Below, one piece after another: positions 43,272 to 52,000 of a DNA stretch of 64,000 nucleotides. This DNA comes from Patescibacteria group bacterium (GTDB taxonomy: Bacteria > Patescibacteria > Microgenomatia > UBA12405): the NCBI GenBank assembly GCA_023380755.1, contig JAMCSD010000008.1:1-64000 (forward strand). Reading direction: 5' to 3'. The translations under genes and the position numbers were made by a program. A model generated the notes under the pieces. It made no database searches, was not told where the DNA came from, and was given only the letters and a program-made list of their open reading frames with translations. How positions within the stretch are numbered: position 1 is the first letter of the stretch; each line of letters starts with the position of its first letter.

Positions 43272-44972
43272 ATGGACACGACAACTACCCTACAGTTCGG
43301 GTTTGACACCAGAAATATTGTCAATATCTTGGCCGGCGAATACCCCACACTGAAGGACATCATCCGAGAAGGAGCGCAAAACGGGATTGATGCCGGCGCC
43401 ACACGACTGATGATCGTGCTGAACCACAAAGACAGACGGGTAGACGTGATGGATAACGGTAAAGGGGCATCTTTTGAGGAAATTAGAGCCAAGTTTTTAC
43501 AAATCGGGAAGACGAATAAATCAGGGAATGTCTATGGAATGTTTGGAGTGGGATTGCTAAGCCCGATTGGGAAATGTAAGAAGGTGTTTTTTACCAGCCG
43601 CACCAAAGGGGACCATGCGTTCTATGATCTGGTGATCGACGAAAAGGAACTGCAAAAAAGCATGGGGGTACCGCAAATTGCCGTAAGGCCATCAACAGCT
43701 GACGCCGGCAAGGAATGGTGGACCACCCGGGTGACAATGTTGGGAATTAAAGAGGACCATTACACCTGCAGATTCCCAACGCCTCAGGAAATCGAATCGG
43801 AAATCATTTCCAACTTCAACGTCGGCTTGGAACGTAATAAGACAGACGTGGTGATCATTGTAATTAGCGAGCATGGGATTGCCGAAAAAGCGTATACCTT
43901 TAAGGCGAGGCCTTATGGGGGCGAACCGCTACCAGAGACAGAGATCAGCGACGACAGCAAACGAGGCGGGAAAGCACTTTTCCGGCTATTTGTGGTCCGA
44001 TCACGACGCGGCGGCCGAGGAGTGAGTGTGGGAAATAGGGTAAACCCATCGCGAATTCGGTGGACGGATTTTGTCCGACATATGAGCCAGGAGCAGTTAT
44101 CGAGCGATCTGTCTAAGGCGCTGTCGAAAGAAAGCGGCTTTTTTGAAGGAGAAATCCTGACATCAGCACTCGCGTTCTTAAATGTGGACCGGCAAACATT
44201 TAAGATGAGTGACCAACTGCTAGAATTCCTGGTGGCGATCGAGAAATGGTGGCAAACTATCGGAAAGGAGATATATGAGGAGGCGATCGAAGAAGGCCGA
44301 GACCAGGTCTACCAAGTGAGCATGTTAAATGTCTTAAGGGATGTCCAAAACACCATCCTGAAAGATGATGAGACGAGGAAGGCGCTGTACCAGGAGCTCT
44401 CGGCGATGATGAGGACAGGAACCGTGGGTGACAGCCACGCCCGAGTGCCGCGAAAAAATTTAGTCGGAGATCAACCGGATAAGTCGCTGGCAACACTGGG
44501 CGGACCGATAAAGCCGAAAAGCAATACCTACCAAGGGCACGAGATATCGGACAGACCGAAGGCCAAACAGGGAGATGTGACCACATCAGCTTTGGGGCCG
44601 ATGGGCCGAAAACGACGGATCGTCAAAGATGACGGAACGGGATTGCAAATGGAAGTGGCGACGATGGCCGGAAGTTCGCTAGCATATGAGTTCATCCCGG
44701 AAATGGCATTGATCAGGATTAACAGCCGACACCCGGATTTTGCGCGGTGTGAAGACAAGAGTGATCGGGTGCTGACGCAATACATGGCCTTAATCGCCCA
44801 AGACGTTATCCTGAAGATCATTACCAGATCCCTGGAAGATGACAAGACAAACCGGATGCTGGATATGAAACGAGCGATGGCAGTCAGATCGCTGACGATG
44901 TCGCCACTGTTTAACCAGGGGGCATTGTTATCGCAAGCCCGGGAAGAGAGGGAAAAGAAAGAAAAGAAATAA
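43272..44972 (+). CDS. GHKL-type (Hsp90/MORC-like) ATPase
   Basis: About 566 residues. The ATP-binding motifs of the GHKL fold are clear: REGAQNGIDAGAT (N box), VDVMDNGKG (DxGxG) and YGMFGVGLLS (GxG lid). The following transducer-like domain and long C-terminus (FLVAIEKWWQTIGKEIYEE, conserved-looking end) match no family I recognise. MORC- and Hsp90-like ATPases occur in bacterial conflict systems and chaperones, so a clamp-type role is plausible. Alternative start 43239 overlaps the upstream gene. Its composition is chromosomal, not element-like. Confidence 0.8.
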   Translation: MDTTTTLQFGFDTRNIVNILAGEYPTLKDIIREGAQNGIDAGATRLMIVLNHKDRRVDVMDNGKGASFEEIRAKFLQIGKTNKSGNVYGMFGVGLLSPIGKCKKVFFTSRTKGDHAFYDLVIDEKELQKSMGVPQIAVRPSTADAGKEWWTTRVTMLGIKEDHYTCRFPTPQEIESEIISNFNVGLERNKTDVVIIVISEHGIAEKAYTFKARPYGGEPLPETEISDDSKRGGKALFRLFVVRSRRGGRGVSVGNRVNPSRIRWTDFVRHMSQEQLSSDLSKALSKESGFFEGEILTSALAFLNVDRQTFKMSDQLLEFLVAIEKWWQTIGKEIYEEAIEEGRDQVYQVSMLNVLRDVQNTILKDDETRKALYQELSAMMRTGTVGDSHARVPRKNLVGDQPDKSLATLGGPIKPKSNTYQGHEISDRPKAKQGDVTTSALGPMGRKRRIVKDDGTGLQMEVATMAGSSLAYEFIPEMALIRINSRHPDFARCEDKSDRVLTQYMALIAQDVILKIITRSLEDDKTNRMLDMKRAMAVRSLTMSPLFNQGALLSQAREEREKKEKK

Positions 44973-44988
44973 AAGTTCTCAACCAGAA

Positions 44989-45026
44989 GATACGCCTCCT
45001 GGGCTAACAGGCAAAGGGGGCGTATC
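44989..45026 (+). terminator. Hairpin after the GHKL gene
   Basis: GATACGCCTCC (44989-44999) pairs with GGGGGCGTATC (45016-45026) over 11 positions with one wobble. There is no U run, so it would be a weak or Rho-type terminator, or an RNA-stability hairpin, between the GHKL gene and the 76-residue gene. Confidence 0.45.
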
Positions 45027-45046
45027 GACTTATCTTAAAATAAATT

Positions 45047-45277
45047 ATGGTACGGCTATTTTTCCCACCAAAAACATTGGAAAAAATGAAGGCGATGGGG
45101 ATCGCAGAGGCAGATATCGAGGATGTGTTTAATAAAGGCCAGCACGGAGTAAGCAAAGGCAATAAGATGGCAATTCGAAAATATAATGGTTACGAAATCG
45201 GAATTTTTTATGTTATGGCGACTTTTGGCCCTTATGATTATGCAGTGGTGGCGGTATGGAAGCGGGAGAGGGGTTAA
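45047..45277 (+). CDS. DUF4258/RelE-like small protein (chromosomal copy)
   Basis: 76 residues. Same length and layout as the element protein at 23852-24082: FPPKTLEKMKAMGIAEADIE, DVFNKGQHGVS, RKYNGYEIGIFY, YAVVAVWKRER. Probable RelE/ParE-like fold; function unproven. TAAAAT ends five bases before the ATG. No partner gene is obvious; it converges with the MFS gene. Confidence 0.65.
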   Translation: MVRLFFPPKTLEKMKAMGIAEADIEDVFNKGQHGVSKGNKMAIRKYNGYEIGIFYVMATFGPYDYAVVAVWKRERG

Positions 45278-46444
45278 TCAACGAAGGCTCTTGGCAGCAT
45301 AGACGAAAGTAAGAATCAAAACGACAGCGGCTATAAGATAGGGAGAACGGATCCCAAGGGCGCTATAAAAGAAAGTACCAGTTATGGGGCCGATTAAGCG
45401 AGCCAGACTGCCAACAGATTGACTGGTACCCATGATATTCCCCTGCTCGGTGTCGGGGGTTAATTTGGAAATTAAACCAGCAAGTACCGGACCGGAAAGG
45501 TTGTTACTGACAGCAAGAATAGTAACCGCCAAAATAAGAATGAAAATAGTCGAACTATAGGCAATTAGAACTAGGGAAAGGGCCATACCAACCAGAGAGA
45601 AAACAATAATCTGATTCTCGGACAGCCAAGAAAGGATTTTTTTGAGGAAAAAAAGCTGTAAGAGTATGCCGACAATGCCCAAGTAGGCGAAGAGGAAGCC
45701 GTTAGCAGCGGCATCGAGACCCAGGGAATGCTGAGTAAAAAGAGCAAAGGTACCCTGCATCAGAGAAAAGGCTAACATCGTTAAAAAGGAAATGGTGAGC
45801 AAGAGACCAACTTCAGGATGGGTAAGGGCATCAATAAAGTCTTGAAAGTTAAAAACCAATTTAGGCTTCGGGGAGCGGTTAGCAGATGAATGACTTTCCC
45901 GGCGGGACTCGGGAAGGAAAAAATAGGTTAACAAGGTGGCAACGAGAGCGGCAAAGGCGGCCACAAAGGCGGGAACAGCATAACCGTAGCGGGAAAGAAA
46001 ACCACCCAAAGCCGGGCCAAGGATAAAACCGAGACTAAAGGCAGCCATCATTACCCCCATGCTTTGAGTACGATTTTCCTTGGTGGTAACATCGGCAATA
46101 TAGGCTTGAGCGGTGGAAATGTTGCCACCAGAGGCGCCATCGACAATCCGTGCCAAAAAGAGAACGGGGACAGACTTGGCCAGACCTAATAACAAAAAAG
46201 AAAGGGTGGTGCCGCCAATAGAAAACAACAAAATGGGGCGGCGGCCATATTTATCGGATAACTCCCCTAAGATAGGCGAAGATAGTAACTGAAAGAGGGA
46301 GTAGGCGGCAGAAATCAGGCCAATAGTGAGAGGGCCAGCGCCAAAGCTTTCGACATAATAAGGTAAAAGGGGCAAGATGATGCCAAAACCCAAGAGATTG
46401 ACAAAAATGATCAAAAAAATAATCCAGAGTCTTTTATCGGCCAT
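45278..46444 (-). CDS. MFS transporter (TetA-like)
   Basis: 388 residues with about 12 membrane helices. MFS motif A GELSDKYGRRPIL lies between helices 2 and 3, and the first half also carries FILGPALGGFL (motif C), both typical of drug/proton antiporters of the tetracycline-export group. It would pump a small molecule outward using the proton gradient; substrate unknown. It converges with the 76-residue gene, sharing no spacer. Confidence 0.9.
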   Translation of the reverse strand: MADKRLWIIFLIIFVNLLGFGIILPLLPYYVESFGAGPLTIGLISAAYSLFQLLSSPILGELSDKYGRRPILLFSIGGTTLSFLLLGLAKSVPVLFLARIVDGASGGNISTAQAYIADVTTKENRTQSMGVMMAAFSLGFILGPALGGFLSRYGYAVPAFVAAFAALVATLLTYFFLPESRRESHSSANRSPKPKLVFNFQDFIDALTHPEVGLLLTISFLTMLAFSLMQGTFALFTQHSLGLDAAANGFLFAYLGIVGILLQLFFLKKILSWLSENQIIVFSLVGMALSLVLIAYSSTIFILILAVTILAVSNNLSGPVLAGLISKLTPDTEQGNIMGTSQSVGSLARLIGPITGTFFYSALGIRSPYLIAAVVLILTFVYAAKSLR

Positions 46445-46488
46445 ATATGGGAAAAGGTAAATAAGGGCTTAGAAGTTTAACACGTCAA

Positions 46489-46533
46489 TTGCCGACATGG
46501 GAAGGAATGGGGTATACTAATATTATATTAGTA
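46489..46533 (+). promoter_or_regulatory. Promoter with downstream palindrome for the HtrA-like protease
   Basis: TTGCCG (46489-46494) and TATACT (46513-46518) are 18 bases apart. A perfect inverted repeat TACTAAT-N5-ATTAGTA (46515-46533) begins on the -10 box and would block RNA polymerase if bound. The adjoining TTAGTAGTAGTTA (46528-46540) recurs exactly in front of the GH8 gene. Confidence 0.55.
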
Positions 46534-46560
46534 GTAGTTACTTTTTGACAGGAGGGCTAT

Positions 46561-47316
46561 ATGAGATTGTTGGCACTACTACTGCTTTCATGGATTTTGA
46601 CCACGGGCCAAGGCCTGTTCACCCAACTACAAACAACACCTTACAATCCAAAAAATAATGAGGCAGTAGTCAAAACAATTAGTGACCAGTCTTCAGCAGT
46701 AGTAATGATTAGAGGGTTTGGGATGAGCCCATCGCGAATGAGATTATGGCGAAGCGGTGATTCGATTGTCCAATCAACCGAGGGAACAGGATTTATTATT
46801 GACAGTTCGGGGACAATTCTGACCAATAAACACGTGGTCGATAATTCGGGAGAAACTTACTCGGTAATTACCAGCAACGGATTGAGGTATTCGGTGGTAT
46901 CGATTAACCGGGATCCGAGTAATGATGTGGCGGTGGTAAAAATTAACCCAAATGAACACCAGGGAGAAGCGCTAAAAGCATTAAGCTTAGGAGATTCAGA
47001 TAATATTCAGGTGGGAGAGCAGGTGGTGGCCATGGGAGATGATCCGGGAAATACCTCGCCAACAATTTTAAGCGGTTTTATTATTGGGCGAGGAGACACG
47101 ATAGTGGCGGAAGATTACCAGAGTAGTAATTCGGAAAAACTGTCTAACGTGATTGAAACCGATTTGGGATTAGTCCCGGGAAATTCGGGCAGCCCACTCT
47201 TGAATCAATCAGGAAAAGTGATCGGAATTAACACGGCAATATCGGGGGGACTGGAAACCATGAGTTTTGCCATACCGATTAATGCAGTAAAGGATTTTGT
47301 AAAAAACAATCAATAG
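46561..47316 (+). CDS. HtrA-like trypsin-family protease without PDZ
   Basis: 251 residues. A signal peptide or anchor (LLALLLLSWILTTGQG) is followed by a chymotrypsin-fold protease: TNKHVVDN (His), DPSNDVAVVKI (Asp), VPGNSGSPLLN (Ser). The usual PDZ domains are missing; the protein ends right after the protease core. It would act outside the membrane on misfolded proteins. An AGGAGGG ribosome site lies five bases before the ATG, unlike the leaderless neighbours. Confidence 0.9.
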   Translation: MRLLALLLLSWILTTGQGLFTQLQTTPYNPKNNEAVVKTISDQSSAVVMIRGFGMSPSRMRLWRSGDSIVQSTEGTGFIIDSSGTILTNKHVVDNSGETYSVITSNGLRYSVVSINRDPSNDVAVVKINPNEHQGEALKALSLGDSDNIQVGEQVVAMGDDPGNTSPTILSGFIIGRGDTIVAEDYQSSNSEKLSNVIETDLGLVPGNSGSPLLNQSGKVIGINTAISGGLETMSFAIPINAVKDFVKNNQ

Positions 47317-47374
47317 CAGTTGTAATAAAAAATTCAGTTGGGACGTATTAATAGGTTATTAATTAAATTTTATT

Positions 47375-48025
47375 ATGAAATTAAGACAATGGATATTAAG
47401 TGGAGTGTTAATGATGCCAGTGCTGGCACTCCCCTGGCAGGTTCAGGCGTGGAACAATAAAACCACAGTCCATAATAGGCTGCAGAGTAATGAAGAAACT
47501 AGGGAAAGAAAGATAGCGGCAACCCGGAGAGCGCGAATAATCAACCCCAGTCGCCGGGGAACCCTAAGTAATATTGACGGAACAACGCTAATATTGACAG
47601 CAACTGACGGAAAAACATATACGGTAAATATTAATAGTAATACGGTCTTAAGAAGGAGATTTGGAGGACTCTCCAATTTGGGTGAATTTAGTAATGGCGA
47701 CCAATTGCTGGTAATGGGACCAGTAGACACAACGAATAAGACAATTACAGCCCGGACAATATGGGATAATTCAATCCAAAAGTTCAACGGAACCTTTTTG
47801 GGAACAGTGACTCCAATCGATAATACCAGCTTTACATTAAGCTCAGCCAAAAGGGGCGAGCAAAAGGTGGTTTTTGAGACGAATATCAAGTTTGTAAACA
47901 GCCAAGGCAAGATGATGGCGGCAACCGACATTAAGGCAAACGACAAGGTCCGAGTGTCGGGATTATGGGACAGCAAACATAAGCAAATCACGGAAGTAAA
48001 GACAGTACGAGATTTATCGTCCTAA
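47375..48025 (+). CDS. Secreted DUF5666-type beta-repeat protein
   Basis: 216 residues. A signal peptide ends near VQAWN, followed by two or three repeats of an OB/beta domain with the DUF5666 pattern (GTLSNIDGTTLILTATDG, then GTVTPIDNTSFTLS). The family is extracytoplasmic with unknown role, abundant in candidate phyla. It follows the HtrA-like protease by 58 bases and ends at a strong terminator. Confidence 0.75.
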   Translation: MKLRQWILSGVLMMPVLALPWQVQAWNNKTTVHNRLQSNEETRERKIAATRRARIINPSRRGTLSNIDGTTLILTATDGKTYTVNINSNTVLRRRFGGLSNLGEFSNGDQLLVMGPVDTTNKTITARTIWDNSIQKFNGTFLGTVTPIDNTSFTLSSAKRGEQKVVFETNIKFVNSQGKMMAATDIKANDKVRVSGLWDSKHKQITEVKTVRDLSS

Positions 48026-48045
48026 CGGTTAGAGTTGGTGCTGAC

Positions 48046-48076
48046 AAAAACCGGCAGTTTATTCTGCCGGTTTTTT
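48046..48076. terminator. Strong bidirectional terminator
   Basis: AAAAACCGGCAG (48046-48057) pairs perfectly with CTGCCGGTTTTT (48064-48075) around a six-base loop, with a T run on the right and an A run on the left. It serves the two converging genes on either side. Confidence 0.9.
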
Positions 48077-48086
48077 AAGGAATTAG

Positions 48087-48590
48087 TTATTTGTAGTACT
48101 CGCGAATTTGGAAGAGAATCCACAAAGAAAGAGCGGTGGAGATAAGAAAGCTAACAATATTGAGGGAAACTAAGTTGTAAACAGCATTCAGTAAGGCAGC
48201 ATAATAAGCCAGGTTCCAACCAGAGCGGCGACGTTTAATTAAGCCGGGAACGGCAAGAGCCTCCAGGACCAGAGTGATAATCAAGAAGACAACGGAAAAG
48301 GAGAAGTGGAGGCCAGAAGAAACACCACCGTAGTAACTAACAGGAGCAAGAAGAGCACTGACGCCGAGAACGAAAAGAAGGCCAGGCAAAGAAAGAAGGA
48401 GAATTATTAAGGTAATATAAGGACCATATTTAACGATCGCTTCCTTAACATTGGTGGGAAGAGCCGGGGCCTTGCGAAGGAAAAGGTCTTCTAAAAAATT
48501 GTTGGCTTGGGAGACAGTAGCATTGAGATCATTTGAACTAGTGTTAGATGGTTTGGCGGCTTTAGCCGTAGTTTTTGTTGATTTTTCCAT
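48087..48590 (-). CDS. Four-helix membrane protein, unassigned
   Basis: About 167 residues. A lysine/alanine/threonine-rich N-terminus precedes four hydrophobic helices (YITLIILLLSLPGLLFVLGV, FSFSVVFLIITLVLEALAV, AYYAALLNAVYNLVSLNIV, FLISTALSLWILFQI) with RRRSGWN between helices 2 and 3. Function unknown. ATG 48590 is five bases after a minus-strand CATAAT; a TTG two codons earlier is less likely. Confidence 0.7.
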   Translation of the reverse strand: MEKSTKTTAKAAKPSNTSSNDLNATVSQANNFLEDLFLRKAPALPTNVKEAIVKYGPYITLIILLLSLPGLLFVLGVSALLAPVSYYGGVSSGLHFSFSVVFLIITLVLEALAVPGLIKRRRSGWNLAYYAALLNAVYNLVSLNIVSFLISTALSLWILFQIREYYK

Positions 48591-48626
48591 AGCCAATTAT
48601 GGCACAGTAATTTAGTAGGAGTCAAG

Positions 48627-49598
48627 TCAGGGGGAGTTAGAACGAAAAAAGTCGAGGTCGCGATTAAGAGCTTGGGTCCAATGTTTGGCTAAATCATGAT
48701 TATCGTTAGGGTAGGAATAAAAAGTAACCGGAAGACGGGAGGCTTGGAGACTTTCAGCCAGTTGCTGACCCCAGACATAAGGGACGACGGGGTCAGTAGG
48801 ACTGTGATGGATGATAATCGGAGCGTGAAGCTTGCCAAGGTGACTAGAAGAAGAAAATTGGGCGGCCCCATAAGTATCCAATAAGTGGTCGAGTGTATCG
48901 GAAAAATTGGGGGTTAAAGTTTCGTAGGGGTGTTTAGCACTCATAAAATAGGTCAGATTGAGGGGATAGGTGGTGACAGCCGGAGCCCATAAAGAAAGAC
49001 CTTTAATGTCCGGGGAGACTTCGGCCACCAAAAGACTGACATCGGCACCCATGGAGTGACCATAGAGAAATATCCGCTGAGGATTAGCAGAAGGAAGGCT
49101 GGGAATACCAGAAAGGAGATTGAGGACATCAACGGCATATTGCTGATGGCTAATAGCCGCGGAAATGGAACCCTGAGACTGATCGTGGCCACGATAATCG
49201 GGCTTGAGGACTAAAAAGCCATGAGAGGCGTAAAAATTAACAGTATTGCGGTAAGAATCCGGGGTGGAATAAAGACGGGGAGTAATGTGGCCATGATTGA
49301 CAATAATGACCGGCCAGCCGTTAACTGGAGGTTTGCCCGCGGGGATAACCATGAGAGCATAAAGCATAAGATTTTCAGAATGATAAGAGAGCAAATAGGA
49401 ACGGAGGGTGGCGGAGGAACTTAATTGTTTTTCAACAGTTAAAGGGTTATGGGGCGTGACGTGAGTTAGGAGGCGGCTCTGACCATAGGGGTGATCAGGG
49501 GGAAGATGAACTTCCTCAATCCGTTCGGGAATGACAAAAGTACGATAGAGGGTGTAAATTAAGCCGGCGGTTAACAGGAGTACCAGGAGTTTCCACAC
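48627..49598 (-). CDS. Membrane-anchored alpha/beta hydrolase
   Basis: 323 residues. An N-terminal helix (WKLLVLLLTAGLIYTLY) anchors a serine hydrolase of the prolyl-oligopeptidase/dienelactone type: PVIIVNHGH oxyanion region, YGHSMGADVS nucleophile elbow, HSPTDPVVPY (Asp), NDNHDLAKHW (His). Substrate unknown. GTG 49598 follows minus-strand TATAAT by five bases. Confidence 0.87.
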   Translation of the reverse strand: MWKLLVLLLTAGLIYTLYRTFVIPERIEEVHLPPDHPYGQSRLLTHVTPHNPLTVEKQLSSSATLRSYLLSYHSENLMLYALMVIPAGKPPVNGWPVIIVNHGHITPRLYSTPDSYRNTVNFYASHGFLVLKPDYRGHDQSQGSISAAISHQQYAVDVLNLLSGIPSLPSANPQRIFLYGHSMGADVSLLVAEVSPDIKGLSLWAPAVTTYPLNLTYFMSAKHPYETLTPNFSDTLDHLLDTYGAAQFSSSSHLGKLHAPIIIHHSPTDPVVPYVWGQQLAESLQASRLPVTFYSYPNDNHDLAKHWTQALNRDLDFFRSNSP

Positions 49599-49612
49599 AA
49601 ATAATTATATAG

Positions 49613-50116
49613 CTACCTGACGGTTAGAGTACCAACCATACCCATTTGCCGGTGGCTGTCGACCGGACAATAAAACTGATAAGTACCGGGTTTATCGGCA
49701 ACAAAAGAAATAGTGTCATTTTGACCGTCGGAAACCAGTTGGCTTTGAACATTAAATTCATCGATAGCAAAACCATGGGGACCGCCGGCACCATTAAGAG
49801 TAATCTGAACCGTATCACCATGATTAACAGTAATTTGGTTGGGAGTAAACTGATAATTACTGGCAGCAATGGTAAATTTGCGAACCATACCGGTGGTGGC
49901 GGGAGAGGTTTGGTTGAAAGTGGCGGGAAGAGTGCTTAAAGGAACAATAGTAACGGCGGGTGTCAGGCTGGTAATGGGAGTCGGGGTAACGGTGCCGGTG
50001 ACGGTGACAACCGGCTGGACCACGGTAGGATTAGGAATGACGCGGCGACCAAAAACGACAGCTAAAACAATAATAACGACCAACAGAGCGACGATAAACA
50101 AACCATTATTACCCAT
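49613..50116 (-). CDS. Membrane-anchored cupredoxin
   Basis: 167 residues. One N-terminal helix (LFIVALLVVIIVLAVVFG), a threonine/proline linker, then a cupredoxin domain with copper ligands in GPHGFAID (His) and FYCPVDSHRQMGM (Cys, His, Met), the type 1 copper pattern of plastocyanin/COX2-like domains. It would carry electrons or bind copper outside the membrane. An AGGAG ribosome site precedes the ATG. It is encoded 15 bases before the hydrolase gene in the same direction. Confidence 0.9.
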   Translation of the reverse strand: MGNNGLFIVALLVVIIVLAVVFGRRVIPNPTVVQPVVTVTGTVTPTPITSLTPAVTIVPLSTLPATFNQTSPATTGMVRKFTIAASNYQFTPNQITVNHGDTVQITLNGAGGPHGFAIDEFNVQSQLVSDGQNDTISFVADKPGTYQFYCPVDSHRQMGMVGTLTVR

Positions 50117-50163
50117 AACTATCTCCTATTAAATCCGTATTAGTTAAATAATTCTACCACAAA

Positions 50164-51285
50164 TTAGACCAATCGGGAGAGTAGTGGTAAGGTTTTAAAG
50201 AGACGGACTAAGGTAAAAGAGAGAATGATGGTGCTTAAAATGGTGAGCACGAACCAATAATAAGGATGGGTTGATAAAAGACTGGCAAAGGGATGAACAA
50301 GAAGGAAGATGTCAATAATAGCCGGATGGATAAGGTAAACCCCCATAGTAAGATTGGCAAGTTTGTCGAGGGGAAAGATTTTAAGAATACTTAAAAAGGA
50401 TGAAGGTGCCCGGATGAGAAAGAAAAAGATAATCAAAGAAGGAATAGCAGTAAGAAGGGAGAGGCGGTGACTTAAAAAAGCACCCTGATCAGTAAGGCCA
50501 AACCGGGAAATAAAGTGGTAATCACCAACGGTAGCGAGGAATAAGCAAAGAGGAATCAGAAGAAGCAGCCAGCGGGAAGTCCCCCACTGCCGCCGAGAGG
50601 CCCAAATCCCAGCCAAGTAATAGCCGATGTACAAGATGAACCAAGTTGGCAGCTGGTTTAGCTGAGGCCACCAGAACCAGGTGGTGGCAATTAAATAGGC
50701 ATTGGACAAAAATAAAAGAACGGGAACAAGAAGAGTAAAAATGGGCTTAGTAATGACTTTTTGAAGGAGAGGGGTAATCAAATAGAGACCAAGAATTAAA
50801 TCAAGAAAATAGAGATGGTAATAAGTGCCACCATTGTAAAAACGTTCAAAGAATTCCGAAAGATCAAGAACGCGAGCGCCGGTAAGCTTATCTAAAAGAT
50901 AATAGATGATGTTCCAGGCGAGGAAAGGCAGGAGAAGACGATTTAAGCGGCGGCGATAAAAATCTTTGACATTAATTAAGCGACGGGAATTGAGTAATAG
51001 ATAGCCGCTAATCATAACAAACAAGGGAGTACCAAAACGAGGAATTTGATTGAGAACCATGAAGGGCAGCCAAGAGGGATTATCGATCTTTCCAAAAAGT
51101 TTATAGAGAGGATCAGAAGCATGAATAGTAACAATGGCTACGGCTGACAAAAGCCGGATGAGGTCGATTTGGTAGAGATGTTCTTTGGTGGGAAGATTTT
51201 CGGAGGTCACAAGGAACTCTATAAGAGAGAGGTGAGAAGCAGCTGAGAGCTTAGGCTTGGATCTTCTCGAAAAGATAACTGCCAA
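50164..51285 (-). CDS. Acyltransferase-3 family membrane protein
   Basis: 373 residues, about ten membrane helices. The family marks are YQIDLIRLLSAVAIVTIHAS (catalytic-type histidine) and NRLLLPFLAWN. Such enzymes O-acylate surface sugars or peptidoglycan. The upstream part overlaps the ABC permease by 35 bases; GTG 51210 would give a start just before the first helix and is possible. Confidence 0.85.
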   Translation of the reverse strand: MAVIFSRRSKPKLSAASHLSLIEFLVTSENLPTKEHLYQIDLIRLLSAVAIVTIHASDPLYKLFGKIDNPSWLPFMVLNQIPRFGTPLFVMISGYLLLNSRRLINVKDFYRRRLNRLLLPFLAWNIIYYLLDKLTGARVLDLSEFFERFYNGGTYYHLYFLDLILGLYLITPLLQKVITKPIFTLLVPVLLFLSNAYLIATTWFWWPQLNQLPTWFILYIGYYLAGIWASRRQWGTSRWLLLLIPLCLFLATVGDYHFISRFGLTDQGAFLSHRLSLLTAIPSLIIFFFLIRAPSSFLSILKIFPLDKLANLTMGVYLIHPAIIDIFLLVHPFASLLSTHPYYWFVLTILSTIILSFTLVRLFKTLPLLSRLV

Positions 51286-51997
51286 GAATTAAGAGAAGAG
51301 TGGTTAAGGTGAGGAGAAGGAAAAGATCGAAGGTAACACCAAAACGAGAAACATTAATCAGTGTATCACGGAAACCGTCAACACCATAAGTCAGGGGGTC
51401 AATTTTGGCAATAAAGGCAATGAGGGGCGGCAAACCCTGAAGGGGAAAAAGGGCACCAGAAAGGAAATAAATGGGCATAATCAAAAAATTGATAATCACC
51501 TGAAAACCCTGCATATCTTCTAATAAAGAAGCAATAATGGTTCCCAGAGAAGTAAAGAAAACGGCGACCAAAAACATGAAGATGAAAGCCAGGGGGAGAA
51601 GGGCAAAATTTGCCGGGCGAAAGCCAACTAAGAGGGTTAACAGAAATACAATTATCCCTTGGATAACAGCCACAGTAGCCCCACCAAGAGTTTTCCCAAG
51701 AATAATGGAAAGGCGAGAGACAGGAGCCACTAAGGTTTCTTTAAGAAAGCCAAACTGACGATCCCAAATAAGATCGATACCAGAAAAGACACCGGTAAAA
51801 AGAACACTCATGAGAATAATACCGGGAGCAAGAAATTGAATATAGTTGCCATTTCCCGCCCGCTGATAAATAGAGCCGAAACCAAAACCAAAAGCAATCA
51901 AGAAAAGAAGCGGTTGGCCAAGGGAACCAATCATCCGAGAACGAGAACGGAAATATTTTTTAAGCTGACGCAGCCAAAGGATATAAATAGTAGTCAT
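51251..51997 (-). CDS. ABC-2 type exporter permease
   Basis: 248 residues with about six membrane helices and the ABC-2 motif (IYFLSGALFPLQGLPPLIAF, IDPLTYGVDGFRD) found in daunorubicin DrrB- and polysaccharide-type exporters. It forms the membrane half of the transporter whose ATPase is encoded just upstream (stop and start are three bases apart). Confidence 0.88.
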   Translation of the reverse strand: MTTIYILWLRQLKKYFRSRSRMIGSLGQPLLFLIAFGFGFGSIYQRAGNGNYIQFLAPGIILMSVLFTGVFSGIDLIWDRQFGFLKETLVAPVSRLSIILGKTLGGATVAVIQGIIVFLLTLLVGFRPANFALLPLAFIFMFLVAVFFTSLGTIIASLLEDMQGFQVIINFLIMPIYFLSGALFPLQGLPPLIAFIAKIDPLTYGVDGFRDTLINVSRFGVTFDLFLLLTLTTLLLILGSYLFEKIQA

Positions 51998-52000
51998 AGG

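Noticed and set aside
43692..43874. Minus-strand frame inside the GHKL gene
   Set aside because: Shadow of a strong plus-strand gene; no start signals.
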